Below, in pieces: positions 37,600-46,101 of a stretch of DNA of 60,072 bases. The stretch lies in contig NZ_RKKU01000027.1 of the NCBI RefSeq assembly GCF_003797945.1, positions 1 through 60,072 of the forward strand. The letters are read 5' to 3'. Source of the stretch: Pseudomonas neustonica. Lineage in GTDB: Bacteria; Pseudomonadota; Gammaproteobacteria; Pseudomonadales; Pseudomonadaceae. The stretch's first letter is position 1, and every line of letters begins with the position of its first letter. Made by a program: the position numbers and the translations under genes. The notes under the pieces are model-generated. The model did not search any database, was not told the DNA's origin, and was given only the letters and a program-made list of their open reading frames with translations.

Positions 37600-37630
37600 C
37601 GAGCCGCCCAACCGGGCGGCTCGCTTGTTT
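37600..37630 (+). terminator. Intrinsic terminator after the TAXI gene
   Basis: CGAGCCGCCC and GGGCGGCTCG (37600-37623) form a perfect 10-bp stem with a four-base loop, followed by CTTGTTT. Partial termination here would give more binding protein than permease. Confidence 0.78.
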
Positions 37631-37808
37631 CAGCACTACGCATATCGTTTCACGTGTTTCTTTCCGCCCTTCTCTTTTACCGGCGGATAATTGCAGTAAC
37701 CGGCGCTCCACAAGAGCATGCCGGTGTGCTGGCAAGCCTTCACCACGGTCTTGCCTCGTTAGCCTAAAGCGACATCATAAGATCAAATAACGGGAGTAGC
37801 TCGCAGCC

Positions 37809-40412
37809 ATGAGCCAAACAAGCGACGCGACAAGCACCAATAGCAATGATCTGGAAGACCTTGTTGCAACCAGCGATACCGGCGCCCGAAAACCAACGGG
37901 CATGGCAAGAAAGCTACTACTGTCTATCGCTGCATTATGGTCAGTATTCCAGCTGTGGATCGCCTCACCGCTGCCGTTCATGATCGGCATGGGCGTGTTC
38001 AACAGCACAGAGTCACGCTCGATACACCTGTCTTTTGCCGTATTCTTGGGCTTTATGGCCTACCCGGCATTCAAGCGCTCACCCAGGGATCACATTCCAA
38101 TCATCGATTGGATTCTTGCCTTGGTCGCCGCCTTTTGCGCCTCTTATCTGTTTTTCTTCTATGCCGACCTGGCGGACAGACCTGGCAAGCCCATTACCCA
38201 GGATGTAGTGATCGCGATTATCGGCATCGTCACGCTGCTCGAGGCGACCCGCCGGGCGCTCGGTCCGCCACTGATGATTGTGGCATTGATCTTCATCGTT
38301 TATTCGGTAGCTGGGCCGCATATGCCAGGCATTCTGGCTCACCGCGGCGTCAGTCTTGAATCACTCGCCAATCACCAATGGCTTACTACCCAAGGTGTAT
38401 TCGGTATTGCTCTGGGTGTATCTACCAGCTTTGTTTTCCTGTTTGTTTTGTTTGGCTCGCTGCTCGACAAGGCCGGCGCGGGCAACTACTTCATCAAAGT
38501 GGCGTTCTCCCTGCTCGGCCACTATCGCGGTGGCCCGGCCAAGGCGGCCGTCGTCGCGTCCGGTATGACCGGGCTGATCTCCGGCTCATCGATTGCCAAC
38601 ACCGTCACCACGGGTACCTTCACCATTCCGATGATGAAGCGCGTAGGCTTTTCTTCGGAAAAAGCCGGCGCCGTCGAAGTCGCTTCCTCGGTCAACGGCC
38701 AAATCATGCCGCCGGTCATGGGTGCCGCGGCCTTCTTGATGGTCGAGTACGTGGGCATTTCCTACGTCGAGGTAATCAAGCACGCTTTCCTGCCTGCGCT
38801 GATCTCCTACATCGCCCTGATTTACATCGTGCATCTGGAGGCGGTCAAGGCTGGCATGGAGGGCCTGCAGAGCAGTAACCCACCCAAACCACTAGTGCGC
38901 AAGATCATCGGCTTCCTGACGGGTCTCATACTACTGATGGCACTGTCTTTTGCCGTCTACTACGGTCTAGGCTGGCTGAAACCCGCGCTCGGTGATGCCG
39001 CCAGCTGGGTCATCGCTGCCGGGCTGGCTGCAGTCTATGTAGGCCTGCTCAAGATAGGTTCGCAGTATCCCGAGCTGGAGCTGGATGATGCCGACTCACC
39101 GGTAGTAACACTGCCGCAAACCAAGCCTACGGTCATGTCTGGTCTGCATTACATACTGCCGGTCATCGTGCTGATCTGGTGCCTGATGGTAGAGCGCCTG
39201 TCGCCGGGCCTATCGGCGTTCTGGGCAACCGTGTTCATGATTGTCATTATCCTGACCCAGCGCCCGCTGATGGCCATCTTCCGTAAACAGTCCAGCCTCA
39301 GCGCAGACCTGATGCAAGGCGCTGATGACCTCTGGCAAGGCCTGGTCGCCGGTGCTCGCAACATGATCGGTATCGGCATCGCAACCGCTACCGCCGGCAT
39401 CATCGTTGGCGCCGTATCACAAACCGGGGTGGGCTTGGTGCTGGCTGATCTGGTCGAGATACTCTCGATGGGCAACCTGCTACTGATGCTTGCGCTGACT
39501 GCCGTACTTAGCCTTATTCTCGGCATGGGCCTGCCCACCACCGCCAACTACATCGTGGTATCGGCGCTTTTGGCTCCGGTCATTGTGACCCTGGGACAGG
39601 AAAGCGGCCTGATTGTACCGCTGATCGCCGTTCACCTTTTTGTCTTCTACTTCGGCATCATGGCAGACGTGACTCCGCCCGTAGGTCTAGCCTCTTTTGC
39701 CGCTGCCGCCGTATCGGGCGGCGATCCCATCCGTACTGGCTTTCAGGCCTTTTACTACAGCCTGCGCACCGCGGCGCTGCCCTTCCTGTTCATCTTCAAT
39801 ACCGACCTACTCTTGATCGATGTGAGCTGGGCACAAGGCATTTTGATTTTCTTCGTGGCGACCATCGCCATGCTGATTTTTGCCGCCGGTACGCAAGGCT
39901 GGATGATTGTCAAAAGCCGCTGGTATGAAAGTCTGTTACTCCTGCTGGTTGCTTTCACCTTGTTCCGCCCCGGCTTCTGGATGGACATGCTGCACGATCC
40001 CTATCGCAGCATCCCGCCTGCCCAGCTGGAGCAAACACTGGGCAGCGTAGATAAGGGCAGCAATCTGCGCGTTCAGATCAATGGCGAAGACGATATCGGC
40101 CAGCCACGCAACTTCTTTGTGCTGGTCCCGGTTCCTGAGGGCGACACCGCGCAAGAGCGCATGGACAACCTCGGATTGATGCTGATGGAAGACGGCGACC
40201 GCACCATCGTCGACATGGTCACCTACGGTAGCGTCGCGGCCGATCTGGGTTTCCAGTTCGACCAGGAAATTGTCGAAATACTCGCACCGGTAGACCGCTG
40301 GGCCAAGGAGTGGATGTGGCTGCCTGGGCTCGCGGTATTCCTGCTGGTTATCGGCTTGCAGTGGCGCCGGCGCCCCGCCAACACCTCCAAAGCCACTGCA
40401 ACTACTGCGTAA
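37809..40412 (+). CDS. TRAP transporter permease, fused small and large (DctQM-type) subunits
   Basis: 867 residues, the usual size for a TAXI-type 4TM/12TM fusion. About 18 TM helices are visible. The N-terminal part (to residue 180) corresponds to the small subunit. The DctM part has GSLLDKAGAGNYFIKVAF, AVVASGMTGLISGSSIANTV, MPPVMGAAAFLMVEYVG and LSLILGMGLPTTANYIVVSA, all family marks. From about residue 715 a non-membrane insert precedes the last helix. It imports solute with Na+ or H+. Confidence 0.93.
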   Translation: MSQTSDATSTNSNDLEDLVATSDTGARKPTGMARKLLLSIAALWSVFQLWIASPLPFMIGMGVFNSTESRSIHLSFAVFLGFMAYPAFKRSPRDHIPIIDWILALVAAFCASYLFFFYADLADRPGKPITQDVVIAIIGIVTLLEATRRALGPPLMIVALIFIVYSVAGPHMPGILAHRGVSLESLANHQWLTTQGVFGIALGVSTSFVFLFVLFGSLLDKAGAGNYFIKVAFSLLGHYRGGPAKAAVVASGMTGLISGSSIANTVTTGTFTIPMMKRVGFSSEKAGAVEVASSVNGQIMPPVMGAAAFLMVEYVGISYVEVIKHAFLPALISYIALIYIVHLEAVKAGMEGLQSSNPPKPLVRKIIGFLTGLILLMALSFAVYYGLGWLKPALGDAASWVIAAGLAAVYVGLLKIGSQYPELELDDADSPVVTLPQTKPTVMSGLHYILPVIVLIWCLMVERLSPGLSAFWATVFMIVIILTQRPLMAIFRKQSSLSADLMQGADDLWQGLVAGARNMIGIGIATATAGIIVGAVSQTGVGLVLADLVEILSMGNLLLMLALTAVLSLILGMGLPTTANYIVVSALLAPVIVTLGQESGLIVPLIAVHLFVFYFGIMADVTPPVGLASFAAAAVSGGDPIRTGFQAFYYSLRTAALPFLFIFNTDLLLIDVSWAQGILIFFVATIAMLIFAAGTQGWMIVKSRWYESLLLLLVAFTLFRPGFWMDMLHDPYRSIPPAQLEQTLGSVDKGSNLRVQINGEDDIGQPRNFFVLVPVPEGDTAQERMDNLGLMLMEDGDRTIVDMVTYGSVAADLGFQFDQEIVEILAPVDRWAKEWMWLPGLAVFLLVIGLQWRRRPANTSKATATTA

Positions 40413-40422
40413 GGTAACGGCC

Positions 40423-40851
40423 ATGTACAACAAGATTCTGCTACCGATCGACTTGAACCATAAACAGTCCTGGAGTAAAGCGCTGCCCACCGCGCTGAAC
40501 TTCTGTCAGACCTACAATGCCTCTTTGCACGTCATCATGGTGCTGCCCAACTTTGGCATGCCCATGGTTGGCGGCTTTTTCCCAAAAGAGTTTGCCGAGA
40601 AAGCCAAGAAAACACTAACCGACAATCTGCGCGAGTTCGTGAAAGAAAACGTCCCAAAGGAAATCAAGGTCCAGCGTATCGTCGCGGACGGGAAACCCTA
40701 TGAAGCCATCCTTAAAATGGCCAAGAAGATTGATGTGGATCTAATTATCATGGCCTCGCACAAGCGCAAGCGCTTGGAAGACTATCTCTTGGGCACCAAC
40801 GCCCTGCGGGTGGTACAACAATCCAAGCGCTCAGTCATGATAGTGCGCTGA
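40423..40851 (+). CDS. Universal stress protein, UspA family
   Basis: 142 residues. MYNKILLPIDLNHKQSWSKA opens the fold, and the ATP-binding G-x2-G-x9-G-S/T-type segment is present as ASHKRKRLEDYLLGTNALRV followed by SKRSVMIVR. It starts 10 bp after the TRAP permease. A USP encoded at the end of a TRAP operon, as with TeaD of the ectoine transporter, regulates the permease, so a similar role is likely. Confidence 0.9.
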   Translation: MYNKILLPIDLNHKQSWSKALPTALNFCQTYNASLHVIMVLPNFGMPMVGGFFPKEFAEKAKKTLTDNLREFVKENVPKEIKVQRIVADGKPYEAILKMAKKIDVDLIIMASHKRKRLEDYLLGTNALRVVQQSKRSVMIVR

Positions 40852-40978
40852 AGAGAACGAAAATAGTGCAAGAAATAGCGCCCTGGCTCGGCCTTGTAGC
40901 AGGCAAAGGTTAAACAGAAAACATGCCTGTTAACGATGCGGTCCACGGCGCTTTTTACTGCAGGCTCAGGACGAAAAA

Positions 40979-42196
40979 ATGAAGCAGAACGACAGTCCAC
41001 GCGGAGACACGCTCGCCTGGATCAATGGCAGCGACGCTCCGGAAAAGCACATCTTGAACCTCGGGTTTATGCCACTGACTGACTCGGCCTCACTCATTGT
41101 GGCCGCAACGCAGGGATTTTCCCAGCCATACGGACTGACACTAAACCTGCGCCGCCAGCAATCTTGGTCTGCCCTGCGAGACGGTTTGCTGAACGGCGAA
41201 CTGGACGCCGCCCAAGGCCTCTACGGTCTGGCCTACAGCATACAATTAGGCTTGGGCAGTGCACCAACGCCTATGGCGGTGTTGATGGGCCTGAATCAGA
41301 ACGGCCAAAGCATCAATCTATCACAGGCGATGCTGGAAAGCGGCGTCAACAGCAGCCAAGCGCTCATCGCACAAGCCAAGCACAAAAGTCGCAAGCTCTG
41401 CCTGGCGCACACCTTTCCCACGGGTACCCATGCGATGTGGCTTTACTACTGGCTTGCTGCCCATGGTATTCACCCACTGAAGGATGTAGACACCCGCGTA
41501 GTGCCGCCCTCACTGATGGTTGAGCACTTGCGCGCAGGCCGTATTGACGGTTTTTGTGCAGGCGAACCCTGGGGTGCTCACGCGATTCAAAGCGGCATGG
41601 GATTTACTTTGGCTACCAGCCAGTCGGTTTGGCCTGATCATCCAGAAAAAGTACTTTGTGCCACTCAACGCTTTGTTGAGCAGTATCCCAATACCGCCCG
41701 GGCACTAATCATGTCCATTCTGGATGCGAGCCGTTTTATCGAAGAGAGCGAAGACAACCGTTGCAGTACCGCACAGCTCATCAGCGGCGCTGACTATGTC
41801 AACGCACCTCTGACATCACTGCAGCCGCGCATGTTAGGCAACTACGTTGATGGCTGTGACCATGACTGGCACGACGCTCACCCTCTGCGTTTTCACGGTA
41901 ATGGTGAGGTAAACATGCCTTATCTTTCTGATGGGCTCTGGTTCATGACTCAGTTCCGACGCTGGGGACTACTGCGGGAAGACCCGGACTATTTTGCCGT
42001 CGCCAAGCAGGTCCAGCAGGTGGACTTGTATAAACAGGCGGCTAACGCTCTGGGTATCAGTCTGCCCACCAGCATGTTGCGCAGTAGCACCCTGATGGAC
42101 GGGAAGATATGGGACGGCACAAACCCGACAGCTTATGCCCATAGTTTTGATCTGCACGCCATCGCCGATCCGCGTGCAACGCGACAAGCCAACTGA
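40979..42196 (+). CDS. nasS: Nitrate sensor NasS
   Basis: 405 residues. It resembles the nitrate-binding proteins NrtA/CmpA: LGFMPLTDSASLIVAATQGF, CLAHTFPTGTHAMWLYYWLA and RIDGFCAGEPWGAHAI. It has no signal peptide, which fits the cytoplasmic sensor NasS and not a transport component. NasS binds nitrate and, without it, holds the antiterminator NasT inactive. nasT begins 29 bp after its stop, so the two are one operon. Confidence 0.93.
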   Translation: MKQNDSPRGDTLAWINGSDAPEKHILNLGFMPLTDSASLIVAATQGFSQPYGLTLNLRRQQSWSALRDGLLNGELDAAQGLYGLAYSIQLGLGSAPTPMAVLMGLNQNGQSINLSQAMLESGVNSSQALIAQAKHKSRKLCLAHTFPTGTHAMWLYYWLAAHGIHPLKDVDTRVVPPSLMVEHLRAGRIDGFCAGEPWGAHAIQSGMGFTLATSQSVWPDHPEKVLCATQRFVEQYPNTARALIMSILDASRFIEESEDNRCSTAQLISGADYVNAPLTSLQPRMLGNYVDGCDHDWHDAHPLRFHGNGEVNMPYLSDGLWFMTQFRRWGLLREDPDYFAVAKQVQQVDLYKQAANALGISLPTSMLRSSTLMDGKIWDGTNPTAYAHSFDLHAIADPRATRQAN

Positions 42197-42225
42197 ACTT
42201 ATCATCCAGGATTGATTGATAAACC

Positions 42226-42804
42226 ATGCTCCGCATTTTGCTGATAAACGATACCGTTAAAAAAGTCGGCAAGCTCAAGCAAGCGCTGCTGGAGGCAGGC
42301 TTTGAGGTGATCGACGAATCAGGTTTGACCATCGATCTTCCGGCACGGGTACAGAGCGCCAAACCCGATGTTATTCTGATAGACAGTGACTCTCCGGGTC
42401 GGGACGTGATGGAGCAGGTCTGCCTGTTCAGCCGGGACCTGCCTCACCCCATTGCGTTGTTCACCGACGAACAAGATCCCGGCATCATGCGCCAGGCAAT
42501 TCAATCGGGGGTCAGCGCCTACATAGTTGAAGGTGTTGAGAGTTCTCGACTGAAAGCAATACTGGATGTCGCCATGGTGCGGTTCGAGAGCGATCAGAAG
42601 CTCCGTGCCGAACTGCATGCCAGAGAACAACAGCTGAGTGAACGCAAGCGGGTCGAAAAAGCCAAAGGCTTGTTGATGAAGATGAAAAGCTGCGATGAGT
42701 CAGAAGCCCATACTCTAATGAGACGGCAGGCCATGAGCCGTCAACAAAAACTAGTTCAAGTCGCGGAACAAATCATTGCCATGCATGAGATGCTTGGCGA
42801 ATAA
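42226..42804 (+). CDS. nasT: ANTAR-domain antiterminator NasT
   Basis: 192 residues. Residues 1-120 form a receiver-like domain (LRILLINDTVKKVGKLKQAL, VILIDSDSPGRD). Residues 130-190 form a three-helix ANTAR RNA-binding domain: SERKRVEKAKGLLMKMKSCD, EAHTLMRRQAMSRQQKLVQV and AEQIIAMHEML. NasT binds tandem hexaloop hairpins and prevents termination. Three such leaders are found in this window (nirB, nasA transporter, nitrate reductase). Confidence 0.95.
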   Translation: MLRILLINDTVKKVGKLKQALLEAGFEVIDESGLTIDLPARVQSAKPDVILIDSDSPGRDVMEQVCLFSRDLPHPIALFTDEQDPGIMRQAIQSGVSAYIVEGVESSRLKAILDVAMVRFESDQKLRAELHAREQQLSERKRVEKAKGLLMKMKSCDESEAHTLMRRQAMSRQQKLVQVAEQIIAMHEMLGE

Positions 42805-42813
42805 GACTCACAC

Positions 42814-42829
42814 TGGCACATATCCTGCT
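42814..42829 (+). promoter_or_regulatory. Sigma-54 promoter of the nasA transporter operon
   Basis: TGGCACATATCCTGCT: a full TGGCAC -24 block and CTGCT at -12, with GG and GC exactly 10 bases apart. The predicted start, near 42840, coincides with the first base of hairpin P1. It is only 10 bp behind nasT. Confidence 0.85.
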
Positions 42830-42840
42830 AAACGTTTAGG

Positions 42841-42879
42841 AGGTAGCCAATGGCGGTTACCTACACAGACAACGACGTC
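42841..42879 (+). promoter_or_regulatory. ANTAR (NasT) two-hairpin leader motif of the nasA transporter operon
   Basis: P1 (42841-42862) is AGGTAGCC-AATGGC-GGTTACCT: eight pairs with one G-U, hexaloop with A1 and G4. P2 (42868-42879) is GAC-AACGAC-GTC: a short stem, hexaloop with A1 and G4. A five-base linker separates them. The 3' arm of P2 overlaps the 5' arm of the following terminator (from 42875), so P2 and the terminator cannot form together. Confidence 0.8.
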
Positions 42880-42897
42880 ATCCTCAACCTGGAGTAA
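42850..42897 (+). other. Possible 15-codon leader peptide inside the nasA leader
   Basis: An ATG at 42850 lies 6 bp after GGAGGT and opens a frame MAVTYTDNDVILNLE ending TAA 42895-42897. The start codon is within the P1 hexaloop and the frame covers P2 and the 5' arm of the terminator. If the transcript begins near 42840 the ribosome site is at its very tip. No similar frame with a ribosome site is seen in the other two leaders, so this may be chance. Confidence 0.35.
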
Positions 42898-42926
42898 TTC
42901 CGGGCGTGGGGATGGCGTTTTTTTTT
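42875..42926 (+). terminator. Leader terminator of the nasA transporter operon
   Basis: ACGTCATCC at 42875-42883 pairs with GGATGGCGT at 42910-42918 (one G-U), with an inner hairpin CCTGGA/TCCGGG, followed by nine T. It lies 63 bp before the transporter gene and is the element that NasT is expected to overcome. Confidence 0.85.
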
Positions 42927-42989
42927 GCCCTGACGTCGTAGCTAGTACAGGCTACAAAGCGCGCCACACGGCGCAAAGAGGAGTGCCAG

Positions 42990-44201
42990 ATGAACAATAG
43001 CTTTTGGAAAGCCGGCCACACCCCAACGTTATTTTCAGCGTTTCTCTACTTCGACCTGAGCTTTATGGTCTGGTATTTACTGGGCCCCTTGGCGGTGCAA
43101 ATCGCCACCGATCTTGATCTCAGCGCACAGCAACGAGGCATAATGGTTGCCACGCCCATTCTGGCGGGCGCATTGCTACGATTGCTAATGGGTTTTTTAG
43201 CGGACCGTTTGTCGCCTAAAACCGCCGGAATCATCGGCCAGATAGTGGTCATCTGCACCTTGCTTTTGGCATGGCAGGTGGGCGTTAACAGTTACCAGCA
43301 TACGCTCATGCTGGGCTTAGGATTAGGTTTTGCCGGGGCTTCTTTTGCAGTCGCGCTGCCGCTGGCCTCCCAGTGGTACCCGCCGGAGCATCAGGGAAAA
43401 GCGATGGGTATCGCCGGTGCCGGAAATTCCGGGACCGTGTTAGCAGCTATATTTGCGCCGGGCCTGGCCTACCTGTTTGGCTGGCAAAACGTATTCGGCC
43501 TTGCACTGATTCCCCTTGGCGTCACGCTGATCCTGTTTATTATGCTGGCCAAGAACTCACCCCAGCGACCAACTCCTAAGTCACTGGGTGATTACGCCAA
43601 GGCACTGCAAGACGTAGATAGCTGGTGGTTTATGTTCTTCTACAGCGTAACCTTTGGCGGCTTTATCGGGCTGGCAAGCGCCCTGCCCGGTTACTTTAGC
43701 GACCAGTATGCTCTGAACCCGGTAACGGCGGGTTACTACACTGCAGCCTGCGTCATGGCCGGCAGTTTAATGCGGCCGCTGGGCGGCGCGTTAGCTGACC
43801 GTATCGGTGGCATCCGATCACTACTGTTCATGTATGGCATTGCAGCCATTTGTATCGCTGTGGTCGGTTTCAACTTGCCGAACTCTTACGCCGCTCTTGC
43901 CTTCTTCGTTACCGCGATGCTTGGCCTTGGTGCCGGCAACGGCGCGGTCTTCCAACTGGTCCCCCAACGTTTCTTCCGTGAAATTGGCGTCATGACCGGA
44001 CTGATCGGCATGGCCGGTGGTGTGGGCGGCTTTATCCTCGCGGCCGGTCTGGGGGCTATCAAGCAGCACACCGGCGATTACCAGCTCGGCCTGTGGTTGT
44101 TTGCCAGCCTAGGCATTCTGGCCTTGCTTGGTTTATATAATGTCAAACGTCGCTGGCGCACCACTTGGGGCGCTTCAGGCGCAACCGCGGCGCGGATCTG
44201 A
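42990..44201 (+). CDS. nasA: Nitrate/nitrite MFS transporter NasA (NarK family)
   Basis: 403 residues, 12 TM helices. The family signature for nitrate porters is seen as GLGFAGASFAVALPLASQWY and GIAGAGNSGTVLAAIFAPG (first nitrate signature, Gly-rich), and GGFILAAGLGAIKQ later (second). The Arg in TM2 expected for substrate is in ALLRLLMGFLADRL. It imports nitrate for assimilation. RBS GAGGAG precedes the ATG. The kinase/phosphatase gene starts 1 bp after the stop. The symbol follows Pseudomonas/Klebsiella-like naming, where nasA denotes the transporter in some strains. Confidence 0.92.
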   Translation: MNNSFWKAGHTPTLFSAFLYFDLSFMVWYLLGPLAVQIATDLDLSAQQRGIMVATPILAGALLRLLMGFLADRLSPKTAGIIGQIVVICTLLLAWQVGVNSYQHTLMLGLGLGFAGASFAVALPLASQWYPPEHQGKAMGIAGAGNSGTVLAAIFAPGLAYLFGWQNVFGLALIPLGVTLILFIMLAKNSPQRPTPKSLGDYAKALQDVDSWWFMFFYSVTFGGFIGLASALPGYFSDQYALNPVTAGYYTAACVMAGSLMRPLGGALADRIGGIRSLLFMYGIAAICIAVVGFNLPNSYAALAFFVTAMLGLGAGNGAVFQLVPQRFFREIGVMTGLIGMAGGVGGFILAAGLGAIKQHTGDYQLGLWLFASLGILALLGLYNVKRRWRTTWGASGATAARI

Positions 44202-44202
44202 C

Positions 44203-45870
44203 ATGACACTCAAGTTGAGTATCTGCGAAGCCACTGACAAGGGTCCGCGCGCGCAGAATCAAGATGCCGTGCGCGTGGTTACCCCTGCCCCGCTATTAGC
44301 CGCGAGCAAAGGGCACTTGCTCGCGGTGGCAGATGGAGTGAGCCATTGCCAAGATGGAGGGTTGGCAGCAAATGCCACCTTGCAGGCGCTCGCATTGGAT
44401 TACTACTCCACACCAGAAACCTGGACCATCCCCCATGCCTTGGACAAGTTGCTCACAGCCCATAACCGTTGGTTGCGCGTCAATGGCGGTGGCCAACCGC
44501 TACTCACCACTCTCACGGCACTGGTGCTGCGCGGCGAACGCTATACGCTGGCCCATATTGGCGATTGCCGCGCGTACCTGCTGCGCGACGGCAAGCTGCG
44601 CAACCTGACAAGTGAGCACGTGTGGGAACAACCCGGCATGGAGCACGTACTCAAGCGCGCATTGGGGCTGGATGAGCACCTATTGATGGATTACATCGAG
44701 GGCGAACTGCGCGCACACGATCAGCTACTGATCGTCAGCGATGGGGTTTGGGCTTCACTCAAAGACAGCGAGATTCACGGCATTCTGCACGAACAACCTT
44801 TCGAGCAGGCGTGCCCGGTCCTGCTTGAACGAACATACCGCGCCGGCAGTCAGGACAACGCCAGCGCACTGCTGGTGCGTGTAGACGCGTTACCGGAGTC
44901 ATCTCTCAGCGATGCATTAGCCCCATTGGATGAACGTGCACTGCCGCCTCAACTCAAGACTGGCCAGCCGTTTGAGGGGTGGGAAGTCGTCAATGTGCGT
45001 GCCGAATCCCGACAATCGCTACTCTACCGGGTACGCGATCCGTTGCAACAAACCTGGCTGCTGAAAACCCTACCCGCGAGCCTACAGGATGATCAGCAGG
45101 CGCGTCAGGCGCTAGTATTAGAAGAATGGTTCATGCGCCGAGTAGCCGGTGCCTTCACGCCCGAACTACATCCCCTGCCGCAACGCCGGCACTTGTATTA
45201 CGTCATGCGTGAATATGCCGGCGTCACCCTGGAAGAGCAGCGGCGTCAGTTGGGTCTCCTCAGCATTCCGGCCTGGCGTGCATTGGCCGCACAAATGGTC
45301 AAGGCTGTCGGCAAACTGCACCAACGCAATCTCATCCATCGAGATATCAAGCCGGAGAACCTGCATCAGGGAGAGGACGGACAGCTACGCGTGCTCGACT
45401 TTGGCCTAACCTTCTGTCCCGGCCTAACCCAGCAAGAAACCGGCAGGGCACCGGGTACGCCAAGTTACCGCGCCCCCGAAGCATTGAGGGGCGCAGAACC
45501 CCACCCACAGCAGGACATCTACAGTACCGGTGTGACCCTGTACTTTTTGCTCACTGGGCATTATCCCTACGGCGAGGTGGAAGCCTTTCAACGGCCTCGT
45601 TTCGGCAAGCCCATTCCAGCCAGCCGCTACCGTCCGGATGTGCCGCCGTGGATCGACACAATGTTGTTACGTGCGGTCGCAGCAGAGCCCAAGGAGCGCT
45701 TTGAAACGGCAGAAGAATGGCTGCTGGAATTAGCAAAAGGCGAAAATCAGCCGCTGCACAGCTGTCATGAACCGCTATTGAAACGTGATCCCTTACGATT
45801 CTGGCGATATGTTGCCCTCACCTCCCTGGCCCTCAACCTGCTGCTGGTCGTTCAGCTGCTGACTCACTAG
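44203..45870 (+). CDS. PP2C phosphatase-Ser/Thr kinase fusion, membrane-anchored (nitrate block)
   Basis: 555 residues from ATG 44203, one base after the nasA stop. Residues 1-228 are PP2C (RAQNQDAVRV, AVADGVSHCQDGG, LAHIGDCRAYL, LIVSDGVWASL, GSQDNASALLV). Residues 258-510 are a kinase with Lys288 in WLLKTLPAS, HRDIKPEN at 379-386 and DFG at 399-401. The glycine-rich loop is degenerate (VVNVRAESRQSLLYRV), as in the paralogue at 24634. Residues 533-552 are a TM helix after KRDPLRFWRY, the same junction as in the paralogue. The tight coupling to nasA suggests control of nitrate uptake; this is an inference. Confidence 0.9.
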   Translation: MTLKLSICEATDKGPRAQNQDAVRVVTPAPLLAASKGHLLAVADGVSHCQDGGLAANATLQALALDYYSTPETWTIPHALDKLLTAHNRWLRVNGGGQPLLTTLTALVLRGERYTLAHIGDCRAYLLRDGKLRNLTSEHVWEQPGMEHVLKRALGLDEHLLMDYIEGELRAHDQLLIVSDGVWASLKDSEIHGILHEQPFEQACPVLLERTYRAGSQDNASALLVRVDALPESSLSDALAPLDERALPPQLKTGQPFEGWEVVNVRAESRQSLLYRVRDPLQQTWLLKTLPASLQDDQQARQALVLEEWFMRRVAGAFTPELHPLPQRRHLYYVMREYAGVTLEEQRRQLGLLSIPAWRALAAQMVKAVGKLHQRNLIHRDIKPENLHQGEDGQLRVLDFGLTFCPGLTQQETGRAPGTPSYRAPEALRGAEPHPQQDIYSTGVTLYFLLTGHYPYGEVEAFQRPRFGKPIPASRYRPDVPPWIDTMLLRAVAAEPKERFETAEEWLLELAKGENQPLHSCHEPLLKRDPLRFWRYVALTSLALNLLLVVQLLTH

Positions 45871-45999
45871 CGGCCCCCAGGCCATTGGGTCGCATGGCGC
45901 TCCAACACAGTGCGACATGCCACACCGCAGTGCAGCATGACAGCCAAACCATATACTGGACGGTGCCTCAAACCACTGAATTTGCTGGACTCAAGTGCA

Positions 46000-46015
46000 T
46001 GGCACGGAACCTGCT
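46000..46015 (+). promoter_or_regulatory. Sigma-54 promoter of the nitrate reductase operon
   Basis: TGGCACGGAACCTGCT matches TGGCACG-N4-TTGCW except for the first T of the -12 block; GG and GC are 10 bases apart. The predicted start is near 46026, giving a leader of about 143 bases. Confidence 0.87.
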
Positions 46016-46055
46016 TTGCACTTTGCATCGTTAATCAACGAACACAATGTGGGAC

Positions 46056-46094
46056 CGTCAACGGCGACGACCCTGCTTTCCTGATCGAACAGGA
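46056..46094 (+). promoter_or_regulatory. ANTAR (NasT) two-hairpin leader motif of the nitrate reductase operon
   Basis: P1 (46056-46069) is CGTC-AACGGC-GACG, extended by an outer GGG/CCT arm across a 2x2 mismatch. P2 (46079-46094) is TCCTG-ATCGAA-CAGGA, a perfect five-pair stem. Both have hexaloops with A1 and G4, separated by a nine-base linker. The terminator begins eight bases later. Confidence 0.83.
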
Positions 46095-46101
46095 CTCGGA
46101 C

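Noticed and set aside
40887..40906. TGGCTCGGCCTTGTAGC before nasS considered as a sigma-54 promoter
   Set aside because: The -12 GC is not at the required 10-base distance from the -24 GG.
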